A stretch of 11,045 nt of DNA, from the NCBI GenBank assembly GCA_937903315.1, contig CALCZO010000049.1, positions 1-11,045 on the forward strand. The letters are read 5' to 3'. Shown here piece after piece: positions 1 through 6,670 of this stretch. The notes beneath the pieces are model-generated. The model saw only the letters and a program-made list of their open reading frames with translations, had not been told where the DNA came from and searched no databases. The DNA is from an uncultured Alphaproteobacteria bacterium. Lineage in GTDB: Bacteria > Pseudomonadota > Alphaproteobacteria > Rhizobiales > Beijerinckiaceae. The first letter of the stretch is position 1; every line of letters begins with the position of its first letter. A program made the position numbers and the translations under genes.

Positions 1-1
1 G

Positions 2-811
2 CTCAGCTTCATTGTCATCTATTTCGAACGCTTCGTGCTCAACGAGGTGCTCGGGCCGGCCAGCGTCGGTGTGTATGCGATTGCCTATGCGCTTGGCCGT
101 CAGCCGGTCGATTTCATCGCTGGACCGATGAACACCATGACCGTGCCGATGCTGTTTGCCGCCCGCGCCCGGCAGGGCGACGCCGTCGCGCGCAGCATGC
201 AGAGCGGGTTCTCGATCACGCTGTTCGTGCTCTGCGCCGGGGCGCTGACAGGGACGGCCCTGCTCGCAGAGCCGGTTGCCGCGCTGTTCGTCAAGCCGGA
301 ACTGCAGGCCGATACCGCGCGGCTGATGCCGATCATCGCGCTGGCCGCCTGTTTCGTCGTGTTCAAGACGTTCCTCTACGACAACCTGTTCTTCATGCTG
401 GGGCGCAACGGCCTGAAGCTGGCCTCGATCCTGCCGGCGGCTGTGCTCGGCGCCGGCCTTGGCATCGTGCTGATCCGCCAGTTCGGTCTGATCGGTGCCG
501 CCGTGGCCGCCGCTGGCTCAGCCGCATTGGCGCTGTGTGCCAGCATCGTCGCGACACGCAGTTTCTTTCGCTTTCCGCTGCCGTGGCTGCGGCTGGGCGG
601 TGTCGCGCTCGCGGCCTCGGCCGGTGGTCTGGCGCTGTGGGTGTTGCGGACGCTGGCCATTCCCTACGGTCCGCTGGCCGAGTTGCTGGCCGGGTTTGCC
701 GGCTTCACAGTCGCTTACGCTGCCGCATTGACTGTTCAGGGAATCTCGATCCGGGCGATGCTGAAGACGCCGTGGGCTCCGCTGGCCGTCACGCCGTCGC
801 AGCCTGCGTAA
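2..811 (+). CDS. Wzx-like polysaccharide flippase (5'-truncated by window edge)
   Basis: C-terminal 269 residues of an integral membrane protein of the MATE-like oligosaccharide flippase (Wzx/RfbX, polysaccharide biosynthesis protein) superfamily. These proteins move undecaprenyl-linked repeat units from the cytosolic to the periplasmic face of the inner membrane. The frame is open from base 2 with no start in view, so the N-terminal half lies outside the window. The first visible residues (YFERFVLNEVLGPASVGVYA) match the family's typical segment in which a helix is followed by a 'LGP..VGVY' turn. About six hydrophobic segments follow, for example around residues 75-98, 108-135, 140-160, 165-185, 200-220 and 225-250, separated by short basic loops. 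The TAA stop lies 23 nt inside the 3' end of the convergent glycosyltransferase gene. Function is assigned by family resemblance; the sugar carried cannot be inferred. Confidence 0.82.
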   Translation, partial: LSFIVIYFERFVLNEVLGPASVGVYAIAYALGRQPVDFIAGPMNTMTVPMLFAARARQGDAVARSMQSGFSITLFVLCAGALTGTALLAEPVAALFVKPELQADTARLMPIIALAACFVVFKTFLYDNLFFMLGRNGLKLASILPAAVLGAGLGIVLIRQFGLIGAAVAAAGSAALALCASIVATRSFFRFPLPWLRLGGVALAASAGGLALWVLRTLAIPYGPLAELLAGFAGFTVAYAAALTVQGISIRAMLKTPWAPLAVTPSQPA

Positions 812-1910
812 GGCCCCGGTACGCGTCCATATGCCGGGCGAGCGTGGTGCGGATGTCATAGCGCGCCGCCGTCTCCGCCCCCGCGGATGCCAGCCGGGCG
901 CGAAGGGCGGGGTCGGCTGCAAGTAGGGCGAGGCGATCGGCCAGTTGTGCCGCATCGCCGGGCGTGAAACTGAACCCGTTGATCCCGTCGCTGACCAGCT
1001 CCGCCGCACCGCCGGTGCGCGAGGCGATGACCGGCAGGCCGGCTGCCATCGCCTCGACCAGAGCAAGGCCGAATCCCTCTTCGCGCGAGGGCAGAACGAA
1101 GGCGTCGCCATCGGTCAGAACGGCGGGAATGTCGGTGCGGTCCAGAACAAAGTATACTGACGAGTCGAGGCCGCGCTCGGCCACCATCGCCATCAGCCGG
1201 TCGTGAAACGCCGGATCGGCGCGGGTGCCGGCCAGCGTCAGCGTGACCTCGACACCGCGTCGCCGGGCGATATCGACGGCCTCGATCAGGATATCCTGCC
1301 CCTTGACCGGTGCGAACCGCCCGACCGACACGACCCGCAGCGGTCCGCCGCCGGTGCGGTCGCTTCGCGCGGCCCTGAAGGCATCGAGATCGATACCGTT
1401 CTCGGCCAGCACGACGGTGCGGGAACCGAAGGCCCGGCACTCGGTCTCGACCGCGCGCGAAATCGCCACCGTTGTGTCGACCAACCGCAGGTAGGCCGCG
1501 CGGCGCAGGCCGGTGATCTCGCGGCCGATTCCCTCAGCATGGACGGTATAGACCAGCCGCAACGAGGGGCGCAGCATTCGGGCGATCATGCCCCAGGTCC
1601 GGCTGCCTTCGTTGTGGGTGTGGATGACCTCGACATCATGCCGACGGGCGATCGACAGCACCTCGCGCAGATAGCGCGGCGACAGGTGTCCCTGCCTGCG
1701 GCCGAGCCGGTAGAGCGGAAACCGCGTGGCGGCCAGCGCGGCCCACAATGCCTCGTCGATCTCGTCATTCATCACCACGACGACGAAGCGCGCGGCGGGG
1801 TCGACATCGGCGGCCTGCATCATCGTCACCATCAGCCGTTCCGCCCCGCCCACGCGGAGCGACGAGATCAGGTGCATGACGACAGGCGAGGGGGTGGGTC
1901 GCATCAGCAT
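789..1910 (-). CDS. GT4-family glycosyltransferase
   Basis: A 373-residue GT-B fold retaining glycosyltransferase of family GT4, predicted to act at the cytosolic membrane face and add one sugar to the lipid-linked repeat unit. The N-terminal acceptor domain has the glycine-rich loop GGAERL (residues 21-26). The C-terminal nucleotide-sugar domain shows VGRFAPVKGQDIL (196-208) and the family's E-x7-E signature in PSREEGFGLALVEAMAAG (274-291; E278 and E286), followed by GLPVIAS and GGAAELV. Length is normal for GT4. The ATG at 1910 lies 3 nt after the upstream GT26 stop. ATG 1904 (residue 3) is an equally plausible start, because neither has a clear Shine-Dalgarno and translation is probably coupled to the upstream gene. 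It is the last gene of the minus-strand trio, and its 3' end overlaps the flippase by 23 nt. Donor and acceptor sugars are not predictable. Confidence 0.9.
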   Translation of the reverse strand: MLMRPTPSPVVMHLISSLRVGGAERLMVTMMQAADVDPAARFVVVVMNDEIDEALWAALAATRFPLYRLGRRQGHLSPRYLREVLSIARRHDVEVIHTHNEGSRTWGMIARMLRPSLRLVYTVHAEGIGREITGLRRAAYLRLVDTTVAISRAVETECRAFGSRTVVLAENGIDLDAFRAARSDRTGGGPLRVVSVGRFAPVKGQDILIEAVDIARRRGVEVTLTLAGTRADPAFHDRLMAMVAERGLDSSVYFVLDRTDIPAVLTDGDAFVLPSREEGFGLALVEAMAAGLPVIASRTGGAAELVSDGINGFSFTPGDAAQLADRLALLAADPALRARLASAGAETAARYDIRTTLARHMDAYRGLTQAATA

Positions 1911-1913
1911 CGG

Positions 1914-2672
1914 TCAGGCGGTGCGCGATTGCAGGCCGACAAGGCGACGCAGCAGCGCCGGCAGCATCAGGCCGAGGAAGATGGTGTTGGTGCGGGCATA
2001 GCGCCAGACCATGCGGCGCGGCTCCTGCATCATCCGGTAGGCCCATTCGAGCCCGAGCTTCTGCCAGATCGCCGGCGCGCGGTCGACAAAGCCGGCGACA
2101 ACATCGAAAGTGCCGCCCACGCCCATCAGGAACGGCACGCCCATGGCGTCACGATAGGCGCGCATGAACCGTTCCTTGCGCGGCGTCGGCATGGCGATGA
2201 ACAGGCAGTCGGCACCGCTCGCCCGCACCGTGGCAGCGATGCGACCATCCTCGTCCGGACGGAAGTAGCCGTGATGCGCGCCGGCGAACTGCAAGGTCGG
2301 ATGACGCTCCTTCAGCACCGCCATGGTCCTGTCGAGAATCTCCTGCTTCGCGCCGAGCAGATAGGGTTTCAGGCCCTGTTCGGCGCAGACCCTGATGAGT
2401 TCCTCGAACAGATCGACGCCCGCGACGCGTTCGGGCACGGCATGGCCCATTGCCTTCAGCGCAAAGGCGATGCCCATCCCGTCGATGCCGACGATGTCGC
2501 TGTCGCGGACATCGCGGTCGAGTTCGGCATCGGAGCGGGCATTGACCAGCTTGGCGACATTGAGCGCGACATGCTGGCAGCGGGTGCGGCTGTGCATCGC
2601 GTCAACGGCGCGCCGGACGGTTTCTTCCATGGTCAGGATATCGACGGGGGTATCGAACAGGGTGACACGCAT
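1914..2672 (-). CDS. WecG/TagA/CpsF family (GT26) glycosyltransferase
   Basis: A 252-residue inverting glycosyltransferase of family GT26. Relatives such as WecG, TagA and GumM add ManNAc, ManNAcA or glucose to a prenyl-pyrophosphate-linked sugar, usually early in repeat-unit assembly. Family features in order are LNVAKLVNAR (residues 37-46), the acidic IDGMG motif (63-67, D64 being the likely catalytic base by analogy with TagA), GVDLFEEL (85-92), a GYF segment (135-137), GVGGTFDVVAGFVDRAP (184-200) and the hallmark GLEWAYRM..EPRR (207-220). The C-terminal tail (about 221-245) is basic and hydrophobic, matching the membrane-association appendage known in TagA. The ATG at 2672 was chosen because upstream codons in frame only mirror the amidotransferase gene. 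A TGAGG Shine-Dalgarno sits 5 nt before it and contains the TGA stop of that gene, indicating coupling. The normal family length supports this start. Confidence 0.93.
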   Translation of the reverse strand: MRVTLFDTPVDILTMEETVRRAVDAMHSRTRCQHVALNVAKLVNARSDAELDRDVRDSDIVGIDGMGIAFALKAMGHAVPERVAGVDLFEELIRVCAEQGLKPYLLGAKQEILDRTMAVLKERHPTLQFAGAHHGYFRPDEDGRIAATVRASGADCLFIAMPTPRKERFMRAYRDAMGVPFLMGVGGTFDVVAGFVDRAPAIWQKLGLEWAYRMMQEPRRMVWRYARTNTIFLGLMLPALLRRLVGLQSRTA

Positions 2673-2679
2673 GAGAGCC

Positions 2680-4467
2680 TCAGTGCATTGCGCGCAGCGC
2701 GTTGATGTTGCGGTCGAGCGTGATGAACGCCCAGATCTTGTCGGCAAAATCGGCCTTTCCGGCCATGTGGGCGGCGACGATGCCCTCCATCGCGCCGGGC
2801 CTGAGAAAATCCTTCTGCCAGGTCGAGGCGAGCGTGGCCTCGACCAGCGGGCGCAGGTCGGTGCGCAGCCAGCGGCCCAGCGGCATGTCGAATCCGACCT
2901 TGGGCCGCTCGATACAGTCCGCCGGCAGGTAGCGATGGGCGAGCTGGCGCAGCAGATACTTCTGCCTGCCATCGCGGATCAGCATGTCATCGCCGAGAGA
3001 GGTGGCAAAATCAGCGACATAGCGGGTGATGAACGGCACCCGCGCCTCGATCGAGGCATGCATTGTCGACCGGTCGGTGATGGTCAGCAGGTCATCGGCG
3101 AGGCGATGGCGCTGGTCGAGGAACAGCGCCTCGCGCAGGGTGGTCGCGGTCGGCAGCGGGCCGATGTCGCCGCGGAACATGTCCTTGAACAGATAGGGTT
3201 CGAAAATCATCGAGCCGCCGTGAAAGGCGGGTTTTCCGGTCATCTGTCCGATGTAGTGGATCAGCCGCGTCCGCGATCCCAGCGTCGCTTTCGCCAGCGC
3301 CCCGGCGAACGGGAACAGCCGGCCGATCGCGCCGTAGCGCAGCGCCAGCTGGAACCGCCGGTACTGGTTGTAGCCGCCGAAGAACTCGTCCGCGCCCTCG
3401 CCCGACAGCACCACCTTGAAGCCGTTGTCGCGCGCATACTGGGCAACGAGATAGCGCATCACCGAAGCCGGTTCGGCACTCGCATCGTCTGCGATCACCG
3501 GCCAGTCCTCGAGCATGCCGATCAGGTCCTCGCCATCGACCATCTTGATGAAATGGCGCAGGCCGTAGCGTTTCGCGATCGCCGAGGAATAGGGGCTCTC
3601 GTCGTAGCGCTTGTCCTTGAATCCGATGGAAAAGCACGCCAGATCAGGGACATAACGGGCGGCAATCGCGGTTGTCAGGCCTGAATCGATCCCGCCCGAG
3701 AGCAGGCTCGCGACCGGCACATCCGAGACCAGATGGCGCTGGATCGACAGGTTCATCACCTCATCGAGACGGTCGATCAGTTCAGCCTCGGAGAGGGTCG
3801 TCAGCGGCGACATCTGCCGCTCCTCCCAGGTCTCGACGCTCACGGTATGGGTGGCAAGATCGTAGATGGCGACCTGACCGGGGGCGACCTCGTGGACATC
3901 GTCGAACAGGGTATGGGCGCCGCGCGCGCCACGACCGTGATAGAATTCGAGGTAGCCCTGTTGGTTGATGCGCTTGTCGGAATACGCCATCAGCGCGGGA
4001 ATCGTCGACGAAAACGCAAAAACACCCGGCTTGAGCACGTAGTAAGCCGGCTTGATGCCAAACAGGTCGCGGGCGAGATACAGCTTGCGGGCGCGCCGGT
4101 CGTAGTAGGCAAAAGCATACATCCCGTCTGCCTGCCGCAGGAAGGCCATGCCCTTGGCGTTCAGCCCCTTGAGCAGCACTTCGGTGTCCGAATGGGTGCG
4201 GTAGGTCACGCCGGGCAGGTGCAGGTCGGCGTGGTTGTAGATCTCGCCATTGAACGCGATCGCGCCCTGATCGTCGACCATCGGCTGCTGGCCGGCGGCC
4301 AGATCGATGATCGAGAGCCGGGCATGGATCAGTTCGACCCCGTCGATCGTCTCGGAACGGAAGTCATCCGGGCCGCGTTTGGCAAGGCTGGCGCGCGCCA
4401 GAGCGCGAAATCGCCGGGCGGCGTCCTCATCGGGATGGCGCTGGATCAGGCCGGCAAAACCGCACAT
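2680..4467 (-). CDS. asnB: Asparagine synthase-type glutamine amidotransferase of polysaccharide locus
   Basis: A 595-residue glutamine-hydrolysing asparagine synthase family enzyme. An N-terminal class II glutaminase frees ammonia, and the C-terminal domain adenylates a carboxylate and amidates it. The start at ATG 4467 is fixed by MCGFAG, since Cys2 becomes the N-terminal nucleophile. An AAAAGG Shine-Dalgarno lies 9 nt upstream. Glutaminase residues visible are HARLSIIDL (48-56), FNGEIYNH (72-79) and SDTEVLLKG (93-101). The synthetase domain has the pyrophosphate loop SGGIDS (257-262), LSGEGADEFFGGY (354-366) and RVPF (476-479), so the enzyme looks catalytically intact. It heads the minus-strand trio and lies downstream of a candidate sigma-54 promoter. 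AsnB paralogues in exopolysaccharide/exosortase loci (for example the exosortase-associated amidotransferases, and asparagine synthetases needed for floc formation in Zoogloea relatives) suggest a specialised role over housekeeping asparagine supply. Whether it amidates aspartate or a uronic acid or sugar acid is not visible. Confidence 0.92.
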   Translation of the reverse strand: MCGFAGLIQRHPDEDAARRFRALARASLAKRGPDDFRSETIDGVELIHARLSIIDLAAGQQPMVDDQGAIAFNGEIYNHADLHLPGVTYRTHSDTEVLLKGLNAKGMAFLRQADGMYAFAYYDRRARKLYLARDLFGIKPAYYVLKPGVFAFSSTIPALMAYSDKRINQQGYLEFYHGRGARGAHTLFDDVHEVAPGQVAIYDLATHTVSVETWEERQMSPLTTLSEAELIDRLDEVMNLSIQRHLVSDVPVASLLSGGIDSGLTTAIAARYVPDLACFSIGFKDKRYDESPYSSAIAKRYGLRHFIKMVDGEDLIGMLEDWPVIADDASAEPASVMRYLVAQYARDNGFKVVLSGEGADEFFGGYNQYRRFQLALRYGAIGRLFPFAGALAKATLGSRTRLIHYIGQMTGKPAFHGGSMIFEPYLFKDMFRGDIGPLPTATTLREALFLDQRHRLADDLLTITDRSTMHASIEARVPFITRYVADFATSLGDDMLIRDGRQKYLLRQLAHRYLPADCIERPKVGFDMPLGRWLRTDLRPLVEATLASTWQKDFLRPGAMEGIVAAHMAGKADFADKIWAFITLDRNINALRAMH

Positions 4468-4476
4468 CGATGACTG

Positions 4477-4482
4477 CCTTTT
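4477..4482 (-). promoter_or_regulatory. Shine-Dalgarno of the asnB-like gene
   Basis: AAAAGG on the minus strand, 9 nt before ATG 4467. Together with the essential Cys2 in MCGFAG it decides the start against in-frame codons reaching back to 4677. Confidence 0.55.
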
Positions 4483-4543
4483 CGTGTTCGTTCGGGCAAT
4501 GGCGTCACCATTTGAAACAGGATCCGCCGCTGCATGAGGGGAA

Positions 4544-4560
4544 TGGCAAGTCCGGTGCCA
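4544..4560 (-). promoter_or_regulatory. Candidate sigma-54 (RpoN) -24/-12 promoter for the asnB-GT26-GT4 operon
   Basis: Read on the minus strand this is TGGCACCGGACTTGCCA. The known RpoN consensus is TGGCAC-N5-TTGC with an invariant GG and GC ten bases apart. Here TGGCAC and TTGC match completely with correct spacing; only G7 of the longer consensus and the W after TTGC differ. The expected start of transcription, about 12 nt past the GC, is near 4534, leaving a leader of roughly 65 nt before ATG 4467. The same 14-base core recurs in the other intergenic gap (10303-10316). The site is also a TGGCA-N7-TGCCA dyad, so the + strand reads as a weaker -24/-12 match. Promoter activity is inferred. 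Confidence 0.65.
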
Positions 4561-4694
4561 GCATCGACAGTGTGCTCCCGATGCGGGAAAACCATGCGGT
4601 TTCGACGTTTCGGGAGAGTAAAAAGCAAGGATTTGCCGCCACAGTAGCGGTCCCGATGGCGCGATACCGCGGCCCATGGTGAACCAATTCGACC

Positions 4695-4710
4695 TGCCGG
4701 CGTGCCGGCA
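4695..4710. promoter_or_regulatory. 16-bp perfect palindrome upstream of heparinase-like gene, possible regulator site
   Basis: TGCCGGC-GT-GCCGGCA is a perfect 7-bp inverted repeat around a 2-nt centre. It lies about 23 bp before the heparinase-like start and 135-150 bp upstream of the -24 element that faces the asnB-like gene, a distance typical of enhancer-binding-protein sites for sigma-54 promoters. The tight centre favours a protein-binding dyad over an RNA hairpin, but GC-rich palindromes are common by chance in such DNA. No known regulator motif is recognised. Confidence 0.3.
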
Positions 4711-4732
4711 TGGAACAGGGAGCAGGCAACCG

Positions 4733-6670
4733 GTGTCGATGGCAAAACTGCGCTGGTATGCGGCGCGCCTTGCGGCGATGAGTCCGCCCGAGATCGTCCA
4801 TCGCCTGCGCGAAGCGGTGCTGAAGCGGCAGGCGAAGGGCGACCGGCGCGGCTGGACGCCGTTCGCGGCCGCAGCGCCCGGGCCGATGGCCGATCTGGCC
4901 TTGCTGCGTCAGCGTCTGATCGCGGCCGCGCCGCTGGCGGGCGAGGCGCACGTCGGCCAGACCCTGACCGGACTTGGCGTCAGCGTCGATGCGACGCTCG
5001 GAGCCGCTGCCTTCCTTGTCGATCCGGTCAGTCGCAGTCTTTGGCCCGGCGCGGAGCGCTATTGTTTCGACATCGACGTGCGCAGCACCGGCGCAGGCCG
5101 GGGTGATGTCAAGTTCGTCTGGGAAATCAACCGGATGCAGTTCCTGCATCCGGTCGCGGCGAGAATTGCGGCCGCGCCTGACACGCCACTGATCGATGAG
5201 GTCTTTGCCGTGCTCGAAACATGGGCGGATGCCAATCCGCCCTTTGCCGGTGTCAACTGGTTCTCGGGTATTGAACTGGCGATGCGCATGGTGACGGTCA
5301 CGCTGGTCGCCGCCGCTGTCAGCCCGGAGCGGATGGGGCCGGAAAGGACGGCGTTTCTTGGCCGTCTGGTCGCTGCTCATGCCTATTGGCTTCATCGCTA
5401 TCCCTCGCGGTATTCCTCCGCCAACAACCATCTGGTCGCCGAGGGGCTGGGGCTGCTGCTGGCCGGTCTGCTGTTTCCCGCCGCCGCCCACGCGGACATC
5501 TACCGGGCCGAGGGCCGGACCATTCTCGAACGGGAAGCGGACCTGCAGATCCTGCCCGATGGCGTCGGGGCCGAGCAGTCGCCGACCTATCAGGCCTTCA
5601 CGATGGAGATGCTGGCCTTCGGCGCGCTGGTGGCAGAGAGCACCGGCGCACCGCTCGCCGGCTCTGTCACGGACCGCCTCGTTGCCGGCGCACAGTTCCT
5701 GCGTACACTGATGGACGACGCGGGGACCTGTCCGCATATCGGCGATGACGACGAGGGCCGTGTCATCGGCTGCCCGCCCGATCGCGAGCCGCGCTATGTC
5801 GCCTCGGTTGTGGCGGCGGTGGCCGGCCTGGCAGGACGGCCTGATCTTGCACCCCCCGGCCGTGACGCCCATCTGCGCGATGCGCTGTTCTGCGCCCCCG
5901 CCGAAGGCGCTGCCGCGTCAGATGGCCTGCATGTTTATGCCGAAGGGGGCTACAGCATCGCGCGCATCCGTGAACACGGCCGGTGCGCGGTGCTGACCTT
6001 CGATCATGGCCCGCTTGGCTATCTCAAGCTGTCCGCACACGGTCATGCCGATACGCTGGCGCTGTGGCTTTCAGTCGATGACCAGCCGGTGCTCGTCGAT
6101 GCCGGCACATACCTCTACCACTCGGGCGGGGCGATGAGGAACCGGTTGCGGTCCAGCCTCGCACACAACACGCTGACGATCGGCGAGGCATCGTCAAGCG
6201 TGCCGTCGAGTGCGTTTTCCTGGGGCGTGCGGGCGCACGGGCGGCTGATCTCGCGCACGGACGCGCCGTGGTGGACACTCCAGGCCGATCACGACGGCTA
6301 TCTCCGGCGCCATGGCATCCGCCACCGCCGCACCGTGGCGCGCGAGCCGGGCGGGCTCCTCGTAACCGATCAACTCGATGGAGCGACCGGCGATCTGCCG
6401 GTGCGCATCGGCTTCGTGCTTCATCCCGACGTCGACTGCGTGATCGAGGCGGAGCGCGCGGTCCTGACCCGCAACGGCACTGCACTGGTGACGCTGGGTC
6501 TGCCTGCCGCGCTGCGCGCGCTGATGGTGCGCGGTGATTCCGAACAGGGCATGGGGCTGTATTCGCCCTGTTTCAATACTCTGGAGGCCACGCGGCATCT
6601 TGTTCTCACCGGCACCATGGGCGCTGCGCCGGTGACGACGCGGATCACGATCGATCCCGTCAGAGGGTGA
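4733..6670 (+). CDS. Heparinase II/III family polysaccharide lyase-like protein
   Basis: About 645 residues with the two-domain heparinase II/III (alginate-lyase-like) architecture: an alpha/alpha-toroid N-terminal half and a beta-sandwich C-terminal half. Numbered from ATG 4739, motifs are NWFSGIELAMR (173-183), SANNHLVAEG (227-236), EQSPTYQAF (279-287), HGHADTLAL (434-442), VDAGTYLYH (453-461) and RSSLAHNTL (471-479). The conserved Asn, Tyr and His expected of the beta-eliminating active site are thus all present. The N-terminus (MAKLRWYAARLAAMSPPEIV) is the usual one for polysaccharide-locus members and has no signal peptide. GTG 4733 is preferred because AGG lies 6 nt upstream and GGGAG 9 nt upstream; ATG 4739, two codons on, is nearly as likely, while ATG 4676 has no family support. 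The gene is divergent from the amidotransferase and overlaps the co-polymerase gene by 11 nt. The role, trimming or recycling of the polymer or a lyase-like biosynthetic step, is inferred. Confidence 0.9.
   Translation: MSMAKLRWYAARLAAMSPPEIVHRLREAVLKRQAKGDRRGWTPFAAAAPGPMADLALLRQRLIAAAPLAGEAHVGQTLTGLGVSVDATLGAAAFLVDPVSRSLWPGAERYCFDIDVRSTGAGRGDVKFVWEINRMQFLHPVAARIAAAPDTPLIDEVFAVLETWADANPPFAGVNWFSGIELAMRMVTVTLVAAAVSPERMGPERTAFLGRLVAAHAYWLHRYPSRYSSANNHLVAEGLGLLLAGLLFPAAAHADIYRAEGRTILEREADLQILPDGVGAEQSPTYQAFTMEMLAFGALVAESTGAPLAGSVTDRLVAGAQFLRTLMDDAGTCPHIGDDDEGRVIGCPPDREPRYVASVVAAVAGLAGRPDLAPPGRDAHLRDALFCAPAEGAAASDGLHVYAEGGYSIARIREHGRCAVLTFDHGPLGYLKLSAHGHADTLALWLSVDDQPVLVDAGTYLYHSGGAMRNRLRSSLAHNTLTIGEASSSVPSSAFSWGVRAHGRLISRTDAPWWTLQADHDGYLRRHGIRHRRTVAREPGGLLVTDQLDGATGDLPVRIGFVLHPDVDCVIEAERAVLTRNGTALVTLGLPAALRALMVRGDSEQGMGLYSPCFNTLEATRHLVLTGTMGAAPVTTRITIDPVRG

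Larger units (their letters stand above)
4468..4732. other. Divergent intergenic regulatory region between asnB-like and heparinase-like genes
   Basis: A 265-bp gap between two divergent genes, the larger of the two non-coding stretches in the window. It holds a strong candidate sigma-54 promoter facing the amidotransferase (4544-4560), a 5-bp inverted repeat TCCCG-ATG-CGGGA (4576-4588), two ATGCGG direct repeats 13 bp apart (4581-4586 and 4594-4599), an AT-richer patch near 4617-4634 and a 16-bp palindrome (4695-4710). I see no convincing -35/-10 pair for the heparinase-like gene, no factor-independent terminator and no recognised RNA element. Open frames crossing it on both strands lack family resemblance in this stretch. 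Confidence 0.7.

Noticed and set aside
1203..2705. A 500-codon open frame on the + strand.
   Set aside because: It is antisense to the GT4 and GT26 genes, both of which have clear family motifs. Its own product is low-complexity (rich in Gln, Arg, Asp, His) with no recognisable domain, as expected of a shadow frame in GC-rich DNA.
2673..2972. A 100-codon N-terminal extension of the GT26 gene, starting at 2972.
   Set aside because: It is an out-of-frame reading of the amidotransferase 3' end. ATG 2672 has a Shine-Dalgarno and gives the normal family length.
2395..4473. Two long + strand frames (2395-3684 and 3733-4473) opposite the amidotransferase gene.
   Set aside because: Both are antisense to an intact, motif-rich AsnB-type gene and show no domain of their own.
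4589..4602. AAACC-ATGC-GGTTT as a terminator hairpin.
   Set aside because: The stem is only 5 bp and weak, with no U-run, and it lies upstream of both divergent genes where a terminator is not expected.
4468..4677. A 70-codon N-terminal extension of the amidotransferase, starting at 4677.
   Set aside because: The enzyme needs Cys2 exposed at the N-terminus (MCGFAG), and the extension has no family resemblance and would cross the predicted promoter.
4676..4732. ATG 4676 as start of the heparinase-like gene.
   Set aside because: The 19 extra residues look unrelated to the family and contain the 16-bp palindrome. Good ribosome-binding bases lie just before 4733/4739.
4505..5872. A 455-codon minus-strand frame covering the divergent region and part of the heparinase-like gene.
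   Set aside because: Its composition is shadow-like, it has no motifs, and it lies opposite a well-supported gene; only its tail reaches the intergenic region.
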